Source: Sphaerotilus montanus | GTDB taxonomy: Bacteria; Pseudomonadota; Gammaproteobacteria; Burkholderiales; Burkholderiaceae_C | Assembly: GCF_013410775.1 (NCBI RefSeq) | Contig: NZ_JACCFH010000002.1 | Location: forward strand, 1 to 64,000 | Length of the DNA: 64,000 bases | Reading direction: 5' to 3' | Shown: piece after piece, positions 8,791 to 17,508 of the stretch | Layout: each line of letters opens with the position of its first letter | Position numbering within the stretch: the first letter of the stretch is position 1 | The notes under the pieces: generated by a model | Databases searched by the model: none | What the model was told of the DNA's origin: nothing | The model's input: only the letters and a program-made list of their open reading frames with translations | Position numbers and translations under genes: made by a program

Positions 8791-11700
8791 GCACTGCATC
8801 GAGAACCTGCACTTCGAGGTCGATTTCGAATCGGCCGAGCAGGCCTTCGACGCGCAAGAGCGCACGGCGGCCTTCGCCCGTGCGCGGGTGCCCACGATCA
8901 TCGAAGAGGTGTTCGACGCACACACCCAAGCCGGCGAAGTCTGGCGACTCGACACCCTCGAGATCGACCTCGGCGGGATCGACGCCGACGAACTTGAAAC
9001 CCAGTGGGAACAACGCCTGCGCGAGCGCCTGGCCGAGACTCTGGAGACCTGCCGCGCTGTCGCGAGGGGCCAGGCCCTGGCGCAGCCGCCTCACATCGAC
9101 ACACCAAACGACGGGGCGCAAGGCACCCAGCAGCAGACCTCGGTCGTTGCCCAAAGCCGCCCCCAAGCCCAACTGGCCACGCTGCTGCACTTTCTGCGTC
9201 ATGGTCACCTGCCCTGGCATGCCGTGGGCAATGGCCGCTCGTCGGCGGCGCTCGATGCGCTCTTTCTCGACGTGCTGCGCGACAAGCCCCAAGCCCTGGT
9301 AGCGGCCATCCGCGACCCCGGTCCCGCGCTGTTGATGGCCCAACGTGCCGCACGCCAGTTCTCAAGCGGCTCACTCGCCTTGCTGGCCGCCGAGATGGCA
9401 CGAGCACTGGGGGCCGGTGTGGCCTCGGGCTGGGGCCGCGAAGCCGAAGCCTGGATCGCCGGCTTTGCCATGCTGTGGCGACACAGCGAACTGCCCGGTG
9501 CCCCTGCGTCCCACCTCGTCTGGCAAGGCCTGCTCAACGCCTTGTTGATGCGTGCAGGTGCGGCTGACCGCAGTGAGCCTTTGCAGTCGATGGTGCAGTC
9601 GCTCGCGCCCTCGGTCGCCGAACAAGCCGCCATCTGGCGCGCGTTGCAAACCGTGGCCCGCCGCGCCCTCGACGGCATGCCGCCCGCCCCCGCGCTGCGC
9701 GACGACGTGCTGCGCGCTTGCCTCGCCGCGCACCTGCCCGGCCTGGGGCACCCCGATGGCACGCAGGCCGACCCGCTGGCCGGCGGCCGCTCACGCAGCG
9801 ACGAACTCACCCGCTTGCACACCCGCCTGCACACCTGGCTCGACCCGCAAGGGCCGCAGGCCCACCCGCCGCTGGGTGACAGCAACCCCGACCCGTGGCA
9901 CGAGCTGCTGCATGCCGAACGTTCGTGGGCACGCCAGACCCTGCTGCAACTCGGCCGCAGCGTGGCCGCACGCCGCCGCATGGCACAAACACTGCCGGCC
10001 GCCACCTTGCAGGCTTTGATGGCGCTGTGGCTCGCCCCGGCCGAACAAGACCTGCTGCAAGCCGTGGTGCCCAGCGATGCGTTCTGGGGCCCGCCACCCG
10101 GTGCACTCGACCCCGCCCAGCGCTGGGAGAGGACGCTCGGTTACGTGCTGCTGCACCCAGCACCCAGCCTGTTCAACAGCAGCGAGTACCTCGACGCCAT
10201 GCTCTTGCAGCGCAGCGAGAGCGAAAACCAATCGCTGCCCGCCCTGCGCCAGGCGGTGGTCCATGCCTGGCGCAACAGCCCACGCCCGCAGCACGACGCC
10301 GCCCCTGCGTTGGCCCTCGTGCAAACCTGGCTGAAGCGCCATGCCCCCGCCCCCGGCGCCATCCGAGCCACCCGCACCACCACGCGCCGCGCACAGATCG
10401 AACAAGCCCTGCAACATGGCCTGCTGCTGGGCGTTGAAGACGCTTGGTTCGAAGCCCTGAGCGACGACGCCCCCTGGCTGCAAACCCAGGTGCGCACGTC
10501 GATGGGCAGCCCGCGCCTGCGCCGACGCATCGCCCGCGAATGGAGTGGCGTGGCCCGCGCCCAGTTGATCGGCCTGTGGTTGCCCGCACCCGACTGCGCC
10601 GCCATCGTCGCCGCCGTGCACAACCCCGCCTTCGCCGCCCTGGCCGGCGACGACCACCCACCCGCCCTGCACCTCTGGGAAGACCTGCTCGAACACCTGC
10701 TGCGCCTGACCCCTGGTACCTTCTTCAATGCCGATGCCTACGTGCGTGGCCTGCACGAACGTGCGGCCCAGCACCATGGTCACACCCACACTGCGCAACG
10801 TGTGTCGAGCGCTCCCGCCCCTTTGTCGCGCAGCGATGAAGACCCCCTCGCCGCCCTCGCCCAGGTGCTGCTGAGCCCCGACAACGCCTCTGGACCATCG
10901 GCCTGCATGCACACGCTCGAACCTTTGTTGCACGCCCCCAGCGCCCCGGCACGCCAAGCCTGGCTCCGCATCCTCGAAACCCCGCGTGCGGCCGAGTGTT
11001 TGCTTCGCCTCGCCCCGCTCCGCGTGCTGACCCGTGTGCTCGACTGGCTCAAACCGCACGACAGCGCTGCCGTTCACCACAGCCTCGCGCTGCTGCACGA
11101 TGCCTGCGAACGTGTGGGCCCCAGCCTCCACCTGCAGCCCATCGCGACGCTGCAATGGCGCTTTGTGCTGCGTGAGTTGTTCGAAGAAGGCCGGCGATTC
11201 GAGCCTTCGGGCTTTGCGCTGCGCATGGTGCACCACCTGGCCGACACCCTGCGCCCCCCCCAACCCGCGACTTGGTTCGCCTCGCTGGGCCGGGCTGTTG
11301 TCGACGCAGGCGACACGATGGTCGGCCAAGCCCTCACCCAAGCGGCAGCAGCCCAGCAGCCGCCCCCTCACCAAGTGCCCACCGACGTGGCCCGCCGCCA
11401 CACCGAGTTGATGGCCGAAACGCTGGCGGCCGAAGCGCGCCGCCCACCCAGCGAGCCCCAGCCCTGGAGCCCATCCAACACCCCCGCGCAACACCCACCC
11501 GGTGAATCGATCTACATCGCCAACGCCGGCTTGGTGCTGGCGGGCGGCTACATGCAGCGGCTCTTTGGCATGCTGGGCCTCGCCAACAACGAGGCCTTTG
11601 TGTCAGACGCCGCCCGTGAACGTGCCGTGATGCTCTTGCAGTACCTCGTGAGCGGTGAAAACAGCGCCCCCGAGTCGCAACTCGCGCTCAACAAACTGCT

Positions 11701-12004
11701 GTGCGGTGTGCCGCTGTCGATGCCGGTGCTGCGTGAGATCGAGGTGTTGCCGACCGAGGCCCAGGCCATCGACGGCTTGCTCAAAGCCATGATTGCCCAC
11801 TGGAAGATCATCGGCCAGACCTCGGTGGCGGGCCTGCGTGAGTCATTCCTGATGCGCGAAGGCCAGTTGTCGCAAGACGACGAAGGCTGGCAGTTGCTGG
11901 TTGAGCCGCGTGCCTTCGACATGCTGCTCGACCACCTGCCCTGGGGTTTTCACTTGCTCAAGTTCCCTTGGATGGAAAGGCCGCTCCATGTCGACTGGCG
12001 CTGA
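8783..12004 (+). CDS. Contractile injection system tape-measure-type protein (Afp14-like)
   Basis: This protein has 1,073 residues. It opens with CIENLHFEVDFESAEQAF and then RLDTLEIDLGGIDADELE, the conserved N-terminal signature of the CIS_TMP family. The C-terminus carries the paired signature IYIANAGLVLAGGYMQRLFGMLGL and LNKLLCGVPLSMPVL. The long middle is Ala/Pro/His-rich and helical, consistent with a length-setting protein in the tube lumen. The start at 8783 overlaps the previous gene by 8 bases. An in-frame upstream start 30 bases earlier would lie inside that gene and is less likely. Its 3' end overlaps the ATPase start by 17 bases. Length control is family knowledge, not visible here. 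Confidence 0.85.
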   Translation: MPEHCIENLHFEVDFESAEQAFDAQERTAAFARARVPTIIEEVFDAHTQAGEVWRLDTLEIDLGGIDADELETQWEQRLRERLAETLETCRAVARGQALAQPPHIDTPNDGAQGTQQQTSVVAQSRPQAQLATLLHFLRHGHLPWHAVGNGRSSAALDALFLDVLRDKPQALVAAIRDPGPALLMAQRAARQFSSGSLALLAAEMARALGAGVASGWGREAEAWIAGFAMLWRHSELPGAPASHLVWQGLLNALLMRAGAADRSEPLQSMVQSLAPSVAEQAAIWRALQTVARRALDGMPPAPALRDDVLRACLAAHLPGLGHPDGTQADPLAGGRSRSDELTRLHTRLHTWLDPQGPQAHPPLGDSNPDPWHELLHAERSWARQTLLQLGRSVAARRRMAQTLPAATLQALMALWLAPAEQDLLQAVVPSDAFWGPPPGALDPAQRWERTLGYVLLHPAPSLFNSSEYLDAMLLQRSESENQSLPALRQAVVHAWRNSPRPQHDAAPALALVQTWLKRHAPAPGAIRATRTTTRRAQIEQALQHGLLLGVEDAWFEALSDDAPWLQTQVRTSMGSPRLRRRIAREWSGVARAQLIGLWLPAPDCAAIVAAVHNPAFAALAGDDHPPALHLWEDLLEHLLRLTPGTFFNADAYVRGLHERAAQHHGHTHTAQRVSSAPAPLSRSDEDPLAALAQVLLSPDNASGPSACMHTLEPLLHAPSAPARQAWLRILETPRAAECLLRLAPLRVLTRVLDWLKPHDSAAVHHSLALLHDACERVGPSLHLQPIATLQWRFVLRELFEEGRRFEPSGFALRMVHHLADTLRPPQPATWFASLGRAVVDAGDTMVGQALTQAAAAQQPPPHQVPTDVARRHTELMAETLAAEARRPPSEPQPWSPSNTPAQHPPGESIYIANAGLVLAGGYMQRLFGMLGLANNEAFVSDAARERAVMLLQYLVSGENSAPESQLALNKLLCGVPLSMPVLREIEVLPTEAQAIDGLLKAMIAHWKIIGQTSVAGLRESFLMREGQLSQDDEGWQLLVEPRAFDMLLDHLPWGFHLLKFPWMERPLHVDWR

Positions 12005-13367
12005 TCCCACACGCCTGATCCCGCGGCGGATGCAGGTCAACCCTGCCACGCTGGAACGCGAGCTGGCGTGGTTTGACCAGGTGCTGCAAACACGCATCGC
12101 CCTGCACTTCGGCCAACCCAGCCCGCACTCGCAGGTGAGCGACATCTCCCCGCCCGATCTGGCGGGCGACGACTCGCCCTACGCCCAGCTCGTGCGCGAA
12201 ATGAACCTGTATTTCGCCGAGCGGGTGGTGTTGGTGCTCGCGCTGCTGCCGCACCTGCGCCCGGCGTTGCTCGACACACTCTTTGTGCGCAACAAGAACT
12301 TCGACCGGGGTTTCACCGAATTCGGCGGCTGGAAGGGCCGCGCCCACGGCGGCTTCTTGCCCACGTGCGAAACGGCGGCCTTCATCGTGGCGGGCGACGA
12401 CCTGGGCGAGCGCCTGCAAGTAATGCGGCTCTTCGACGAAACGCACCCACTGCGTCGCACCGGCGTGTTGCGCATCGAGCATGACGCACCGGGCGAGCCC
12501 TTCTTGAGCGCACCGCTGCTGGTGGGTGGCGAACACATCACCTGGATCACCACCGGCGAGCGCCACAAGCCCGATTTCAGCAGCTCCTTCCCGGCCAAGC
12601 TCATCACCACCGTGCTCGATTGGAGCGACCTGGTGCTAGGACGCGAGGTGCTGGAAGAAATCGACGCCATCACCACCTGGATCCGCCACTCGGCCACCCT
12701 GCTGCACGACTGGCAGCTCGACAAGGCCATCAAGCCCGGCTACCGCGCGCTTTTCTTCGGGCCGCCGGGCACCGGCAAGACGCTCACCGCCACGCTGATC
12801 GGCCAGGCCGCACGGGCCGACGTGTACCGCATCGACCTCTCGATGGTCGTCTCGAAGTACATCGGCGAGACCGAGAAGAACCTGGCCCAGGTGTTCGACC
12901 AGGCGCAAACGCGCAACTGGATCCTGTTCTTCGACGAGGCCGATGCCTTGTTCGGCAAGCGCACCGCCACGTCGAGCTCGAACGACCGCCACGCCAACCA
13001 GGAGGTTTCGTACCTGCTGCAGCGGGTCGAAGATTTTCCGGGCACCGTGATCCTGGCGACCAACCTCAAGGCCAACATCGACGACGCGTTCGCGCGCCGC
13101 TTCCAGTCGATGGTGCATTTCCCCATGCCCGATGCCGATCAGCGGCTGCGCCTGTGGGAAGGCATGGTCGAACACACCGGCCGCCTGGCCGACGACGTGA
13201 ACCTCGAGCAACTGGCCGAAGACCATGAACTGGCTGGCGGCGCCATTGCCAACGTGGTGCGCTTCGGTGCCATCAACGCGCTGCAAGGTGGCCGCACGCT
13301 GATCCAGGCCAAGGATCTGCGCAAAGGCATCGTGAAAGAACTCCGCAAGGAAGGCCGCACCGCATGA
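11988..13367 (+). CDS. AAA+ ATPase of the eCIS locus (Afp15-like)
   Basis: The protein has 459 residues. The N-terminal 240 residues are family-specific. A classic AAA+ module follows: Walker A GPPGTGKT around residue 257, Walker B ILFFDEADALFGKR around 312, a sensor-1 ILATN, and the arginine-finger region DDAFARRFQ. In Afp-type loci this ATPase is needed for particle assembly and is thought to act in the cytoplasm on baseplate or cargo proteins. The ATG at 11988 follows a purine-rich GGAAAGG at 11974-11980 and lies inside the end of the preceding gene. All catalytic residues look intact, so the protein should be active. The next gene starts 4 bases before its stop. Confidence 0.93.
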   Translation: MSTGADPTRLIPRRMQVNPATLERELAWFDQVLQTRIALHFGQPSPHSQVSDISPPDLAGDDSPYAQLVREMNLYFAERVVLVLALLPHLRPALLDTLFVRNKNFDRGFTEFGGWKGRAHGGFLPTCETAAFIVAGDDLGERLQVMRLFDETHPLRRTGVLRIEHDAPGEPFLSAPLLVGGEHITWITTGERHKPDFSSSFPAKLITTVLDWSDLVLGREVLEEIDAITTWIRHSATLLHDWQLDKAIKPGYRALFFGPPGTGKTLTATLIGQAARADVYRIDLSMVVSKYIGETEKNLAQVFDQAQTRNWILFFDEADALFGKRTATSSSNDRHANQEVSYLLQRVEDFPGTVILATNLKANIDDAFARRFQSMVHFPMPDADQRLRLWEGMVEHTGRLADDVNLEQLAEDHELAGGAIANVVRFGAINALQGGRTLIQAKDLRKGIVKELRKEGRTA

Positions 13368-15763
13368 AACCGCGCCTGTCTGCAAACTGCGTGGCGAGGA
13401 CATTGCTGCTGCTGGCCTTGGTCAGCGCCTGCCTCTCTCTCGGGGCGGCCGAGCGCCTGGCTCCACCCGCGGTGAACGCCGCTTCGGTGCCCGTCACAGC
13501 CCCTGTCGCCAGCACCGCGGCCTGCCTGCGCCCGAGCGACCAGGTCGCTGCCTGTCAGCCGGGGCAGCAACTGTCGCTGACACCCATCGCCTTGCCAAGC
13601 GCCCGCCTGGGCGTCGCCTACAAGCCGCGGCGCATGGTGGCCGGTGGTGTGGCGCCCTACCGGGTCGATGTCATCAATGGCAGCAAACCCGAGGGGCTGG
13701 ATTTCACCCCAGACGGCTCGCTGGCCGGCCTGCCCGTGGGTCCGGTGCGCGCCTACACCTTCACCGTGCATGTCACCGATGCCTCCGCGCCACCCCTCTC
13801 GGTGCGGCAGGCCTACGTCTTGCGCGTCGAGAAGCTCGCTCCACCTCGCAAGGCAGCGAGCGACGCGTCGGCCAACTCGGTCGTGGTGCCAGTTCCAGTA
13901 GCCCCCGTTGTGATTCCCCCCGGGCCGGCCCAGGTCACCAGCTACATGCTGCTGCAGGAAGACCTCGACGACATGTTCCCCAAGCCCAAAACCGCAACTG
14001 CTTCCGCTTCGGGGCCAGAGGCCGCCGCGAGTGCGCCACGCAAGCGCTTGCGCTTGAGGCCGGCAGCCTTTCCCACTGCATTTGCCGACAAGATGCAGGC
14101 CATGCTCGGCCCACTGATTCACGTGGACTTCCCTACGGCCGGCTTGTTGGCCCAGGCACTCGAAGCGCGCCGCTGCGCCTACTTCCGAAGCGTGGTGAAC
14201 CAGGCAGCGGTTGCGGCCGGGAGGGTGGCCACGCCGGCCGACCTGAAATGCCAAGCCGTTGCTCCGGCCGCCCAGGCCGGTGCTTCCAGCCAGCCACCCA
14301 GCTCGGGTGTGCCCGGTGTTTCACCCACGCTTTACGCTGACCTGCTGCCCGAGATCCTCAAGACCGACCTGATTGCACAGGCCCAGTGGCAGCACCCGCT
14401 CGACGGCAATGCCAAGCCACCGGCCTGGGTCGACAATGGTTGCGGCTGCGCCCCGCCGATCACCGATGACTGGAGCTACGGCATCTACCCGTTCTGGCAG
14501 GGGCAAGACGCCGAGCCGCAAAAGATCGACTTCAGCCTCTTCAGCCGCATCGGCTACCTCGGCGCACAACTCAGCGACAACGGCGGGTTGGTGAAGGCCA
14601 TTCCCTTCGATTCAGCCCATGACGGCTTCACTCGAACGGCACACCGGTTCGGCACCCGTGTGGACCTGATCGTTCACCGCAGCGAGTGGAGCAATCTGCT
14701 GAGCCAGCCTTACCAGACCGAACTCATCCAGCGCGCCGTGACTGACATCGTCAAGCTCGTCGACACCCGCATGACCGATGGATTCACCACCGCGAAACGC
14801 TACCTGCTGCCGGGCTGGGATGAGCCGGTGCATATGTTCGACGGCGTGACCCTCTTCTTCGACAACGCTCCCACCGATGCAGAAGGCAAGAAGAAATTCG
14901 AGGCCTTCTACACGAGCTTCGTGCACAGCCTCATCGCTGAAATGCAAAAGACCAAGCGGTCCTACGCGCTGAACATCGTTGCCCCGGCGACCGAGATCGG
15001 AAAGGATGGCGCCTACCACTACAGCCATCTCTGGGGCTACATCCAGCAAGCGCAGATGCTCACCGAAGCCAATGCACTCGCCGGGGCAGAAGAGAAAGAC
15101 TACAAGGGCACGACCGACATCACCGTGACGGTGCTCGCTTTGCTGGCAGAGCCCACGCGCCAGGCCGAGAAAGAACTGCGCGCTGGCGCCGATGCCACCG
15201 AGGTGATCCATGGCCACAGCCGCGTGGCCGTGCTGAAGTCCATCGCGCCGGTGTTGTTCCACGCGGCCGGCAACACCGGCCTGGCAGGCATGCGCATCAA
15301 CGAACAACAGTTCGACGACGACCTCGCCTATTTCAAATCGCAGTTCCGCGGCATGGCTCTGTGGCCCATGCCACTGCACGACACGGTGGTCGGGCCGGCG
15401 GTCTACTCGCTGCTGGCCAAGAATTTCTCGCCCAAGTTCCCGGGGGCAATCGACGGTATGTGCCAATGGGTCTGCCCCAACCGCAGTGCGATGCGGCTGC
15501 TTTTCATGGGGCTGCTCGTCATCGGCGTCGTGGCTTTCGGCCTGTACTACGGGGTGTGCTCGGTGCGGGGCCTCGGCCGGCCCTACATCGCCTTCCTGTG
15601 GCTGGGCGGCGTGGTCACCGTGGCCGTGGGTCTCTTGCTGTTGAGATGCGACCCGCAGTTGGCGCACGTGCGCCGCGGCAATGGCCCGCTGGTCGTGTTG
15701 CTGGTCGTCACGGTGGCGACGGGCATGTATTACAGCTTGCGGTCACGCACGGATCAGCCATGA
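13364..15763 (+). CDS. Predicted envelope-anchored protein with Ig-like and TIM-barrel-like regions
   Basis: This 799-residue protein is translationally coupled (ATGA) to the ATPase. An N-terminal signal sequence (LLLLALVSACLS) contains a possible lipobox VSAC. Residues about 75-165 look like a putative Ig-like domain (GVAYKPRRMVAGGVAPYRVD, then TPDGSLAGLPVGPVRAYTFTV). A Pro/Ala/Val linker follows. Residues about 370-680 resemble a GH18-type or related TIM barrel: a strand plus acidic pattern FDGVTLFFDNAP, and repeated beta/alpha blocks such as FSRIGYLGAQLSDNGG. I cannot assign a certain catalytic glutamate. The C-terminus has three hydrophobic segments (RLLFMGLLVIGVVAFGLYY, IAFLWLGGVVTVAVGLLLL, LVVLLVVTVATGMYY), so the C-terminus is probably membrane-embedded. 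Anchoring the particle, or opening the wall for its release, are guesses. Confidence 0.55.
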   Translation: MKPRLSANCVARTLLLLALVSACLSLGAAERLAPPAVNAASVPVTAPVASTAACLRPSDQVAACQPGQQLSLTPIALPSARLGVAYKPRRMVAGGVAPYRVDVINGSKPEGLDFTPDGSLAGLPVGPVRAYTFTVHVTDASAPPLSVRQAYVLRVEKLAPPRKAASDASANSVVVPVPVAPVVIPPGPAQVTSYMLLQEDLDDMFPKPKTATASASGPEAAASAPRKRLRLRPAAFPTAFADKMQAMLGPLIHVDFPTAGLLAQALEARRCAYFRSVVNQAAVAAGRVATPADLKCQAVAPAAQAGASSQPPSSGVPGVSPTLYADLLPEILKTDLIAQAQWQHPLDGNAKPPAWVDNGCGCAPPITDDWSYGIYPFWQGQDAEPQKIDFSLFSRIGYLGAQLSDNGGLVKAIPFDSAHDGFTRTAHRFGTRVDLIVHRSEWSNLLSQPYQTELIQRAVTDIVKLVDTRMTDGFTTAKRYLLPGWDEPVHMFDGVTLFFDNAPTDAEGKKKFEAFYTSFVHSLIAEMQKTKRSYALNIVAPATEIGKDGAYHYSHLWGYIQQAQMLTEANALAGAEEKDYKGTTDITVTVLALLAEPTRQAEKELRAGADATEVIHGHSRVAVLKSIAPVLFHAAGNTGLAGMRINEQQFDDDLAYFKSQFRGMALWPMPLHDTVVGPAVYSLLAKNFSPKFPGAIDGMCQWVCPNRSAMRLLFMGLLVIGVVAFGLYYGVCSVRGLGRPYIAFLWLGGVVTVAVGLLLLRCDPQLAHVRRGNGPLVVLLVVTVATGMYYSLRSRTDQP

Positions 15764-15800
15764 GCAGAACGTTGACGCCCCAGGTGGAAGGAAATGAACC

Positions 15801-17342
15801 ATGAAGACGCATGCCCACGACAACGCGCACGCGGCACAACGCCGAGCAGTGGCGCACCAGGCTGAGCATGGCGACGCTGCCGCTCGACTCGCGCAGGCCG
15901 GGCCTGCCGCCGTCGATCACCATGTGAATCACAGCCCACGCATGGTGGCGCAACGGCAGTTACTGGGCGCAGCTTTCGGGCCGGTGGCACAACGCGAGCC
16001 GCAGGGTCTGGAGGAAGAGCTGCCTGTGCAGGGCAAGGCGCTTGCGTTGCAGGCCAAGCAGGTCGGGTCAGGCTCGATCGACACCGTTCAGGCGCAAACA
16101 GAAGTGCCCGCCGAGGCGAACCTCACCGGCATGCCGAATCAATTGAAGTCGGGTGTCGAAGCGCTGTCGGGCATGGACATGTCGGATGTGCGGGTACACC
16201 GCAATTCGGACAAGCCGGCGCAGTTGAATGCGCTGGCCTATGCGCAAGGAAATGAGATTCACCTGGGGCCGGGGCAGGAGCACCACCTGCCGCATGAGGC
16301 CTGGCATGTGGTGCAGCAGCGGCAGGGCCGGGTGCAGGCCACGGTGCAGATGGCGGGGGTGGGGGTGAATGACGATGTGGGGTTGGAGGAGGAGGCGGAT
16401 GCGATGGGGGAGAAGGCTGAGAGTGGGTTGGTGCAGTTAATCGGGGATGGCAAAAGGCAAGACCTGGCTCCTAATTCGGGCGTGACTCCTAATTCATTAC
16501 AGCGTGCCACTAACCAACCGGCTCCGGTTGCGCAATTGACGCAGGCCGAGCTAACCAACGCGAAAAATATCTGGAACGGCTATAGCGCGAAACACGGTGT
16601 TGTCGATGGGCACGTTCAGGCCGATATCACGGCATTGCAAGATGCATATAACCACTATGCGTTGCCGGCCAACGGGGGACGCAACGACGCGGGCGCCGAT
16701 AATGCAAACTCGTTTTTGCGCAACAGCGTATCGGGCCTGCTTCATGATATCGCGGAAATCGATTCCCACGCGGGTGGCTATTACTACCAGCAGGAAGTCA
16801 AGGCGGGGATGAATGTCGCAAGAAGCATCGGAAGCATCGTGAACCAACAAGGCGCGCACGGCGGGATTAGCAATGCGACCGATCCGGATGTGAGTGTGGT
16901 ACAGGGGGGTGGCACGAAAAAAGCAGTCGAGGTTAAGCGAACGACGAAAGAAAATGGGCTGGATGGAATGCTGCATGAAGCAATTGAGCAACTATCCAAG
17001 CGGAAAGGATATTCAGGTGCTGAAGTCCATGTAGAGATTACAAGCCCTTTTCAGGCAGCAACCGTAAAAGGCAATTTGGGCGCAGTTAGGCAGACCGTAG
17101 AAAATCACATTGCGTGTGTGTGGCGTAGACTCGGAGAAGATTACTATTACAAGCAGGCGACGCCATTCCCAGGTGGACTGTTCGAGCCCTACATAATCCT
17201 GACTGTCAAGATTCAGTATGCAGGCACCGCCGCGTTGATCTATGACCGGGACTTCCAGGTGCATTTAGAACAGGAAGCCGGCCGACGCGGGGCCATGAGG
17301 CATTCGGTTCAGGCATTCTTCCCACTCAACCCACGCGTATAG
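15801..17342 (+). CDS. eCIS-core (DUF4157) effector with a PD-(D/E)XK-like C-terminal region
   Basis: This protein has 513 residues and a good ribosome site (GGAAGGA, 8 bases before the ATG). Residues 1-100 are His/Ala/Gln-rich and probably disordered. Residues about 105-205 are the DUF4157/eCIS-core domain: GMPNQLKSGVEALSGMDMSD, RVHRNSDKPAQLNALAYAQG, and the metalloprotease-like HEAWH at 165-169. This domain marks cargo of contractile injection systems. The C-terminal 300 residues are unrelated and clearly lower in GC. They contain DPDVSVV (361-367) and AVEVKRT (375-381), which fit the D...ExK core of the PD-(D/E)XK nuclease fold, with Asp363, Glu377 and Lys379 as candidate catalytic residues. 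I infer a secreted nuclease-type toxin. No standard immunity gene is intact next to it. Confidence 0.8.
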   Translation: MKTHAHDNAHAAQRRAVAHQAEHGDAAARLAQAGPAAVDHHVNHSPRMVAQRQLLGAAFGPVAQREPQGLEEELPVQGKALALQAKQVGSGSIDTVQAQTEVPAEANLTGMPNQLKSGVEALSGMDMSDVRVHRNSDKPAQLNALAYAQGNEIHLGPGQEHHLPHEAWHVVQQRQGRVQATVQMAGVGVNDDVGLEEEADAMGEKAESGLVQLIGDGKRQDLAPNSGVTPNSLQRATNQPAPVAQLTQAELTNAKNIWNGYSAKHGVVDGHVQADITALQDAYNHYALPANGGRNDAGADNANSFLRNSVSGLLHDIAEIDSHAGGYYYQQEVKAGMNVARSIGSIVNQQGAHGGISNATDPDVSVVQGGGTKKAVEVKRTTKENGLDGMLHEAIEQLSKRKGYSGAEVHVEITSPFQAATVKGNLGAVRQTVENHIACVWRRLGEDYYYKQATPFPGGLFEPYIILTVKIQYAGTAALIYDRDFQVHLEQEAGRRGAMRHSVQAFFPLNPRV

Positions 17343-17370
17343 ACAGAAATTTATCTCTTGGAGGTTCTAC

Positions 17371-17508
17371 ATGTCACATGCCCCATCTGTGTTTTTTGTC
17401 CAATCGCTCCCTGCGGATCTTCTCGTCGAAATGGCCAGAGAATGGCAGGAGTCGTTACACACAATCGGTGACCTGATTAGCAATGATTCTCAGCAAGGTG
17501 CCAACTGA
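17371..17508 (+). pseudogene. Small gene after the effector, broken by the IS1595 element
   Basis: An ATG at 17371 follows a strong ribosome site (GGAGG at 17360-17364). It opens a frame reading MSHAPSVFFVQSLPADLLVE and then MAREWQESLHTIGDLISN. The insertion sequence begins at about 17472, so only the first 33-34 codons are native; the last dozen codons come from the IS end, up to a stop at 17506-17508. I find no continuation after the IS. The position directly downstream of a toxin-like effector would suit an immunity or chaperone protein, but that is inference. The protein is not recognisable from this fragment. Confidence 0.55.

Noticed and set aside
9791-11494. A 567-codon frame on the minus strand
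   Set aside because: It is opposite the tape-measure-type protein and has shadow-type composition.
15761-15804. A 14-codon open frame between the membrane protein and the effector
   Set aside because: Too short to support as a gene; it has no recognisable features. It might be a leader for coupling, but nothing shows that.
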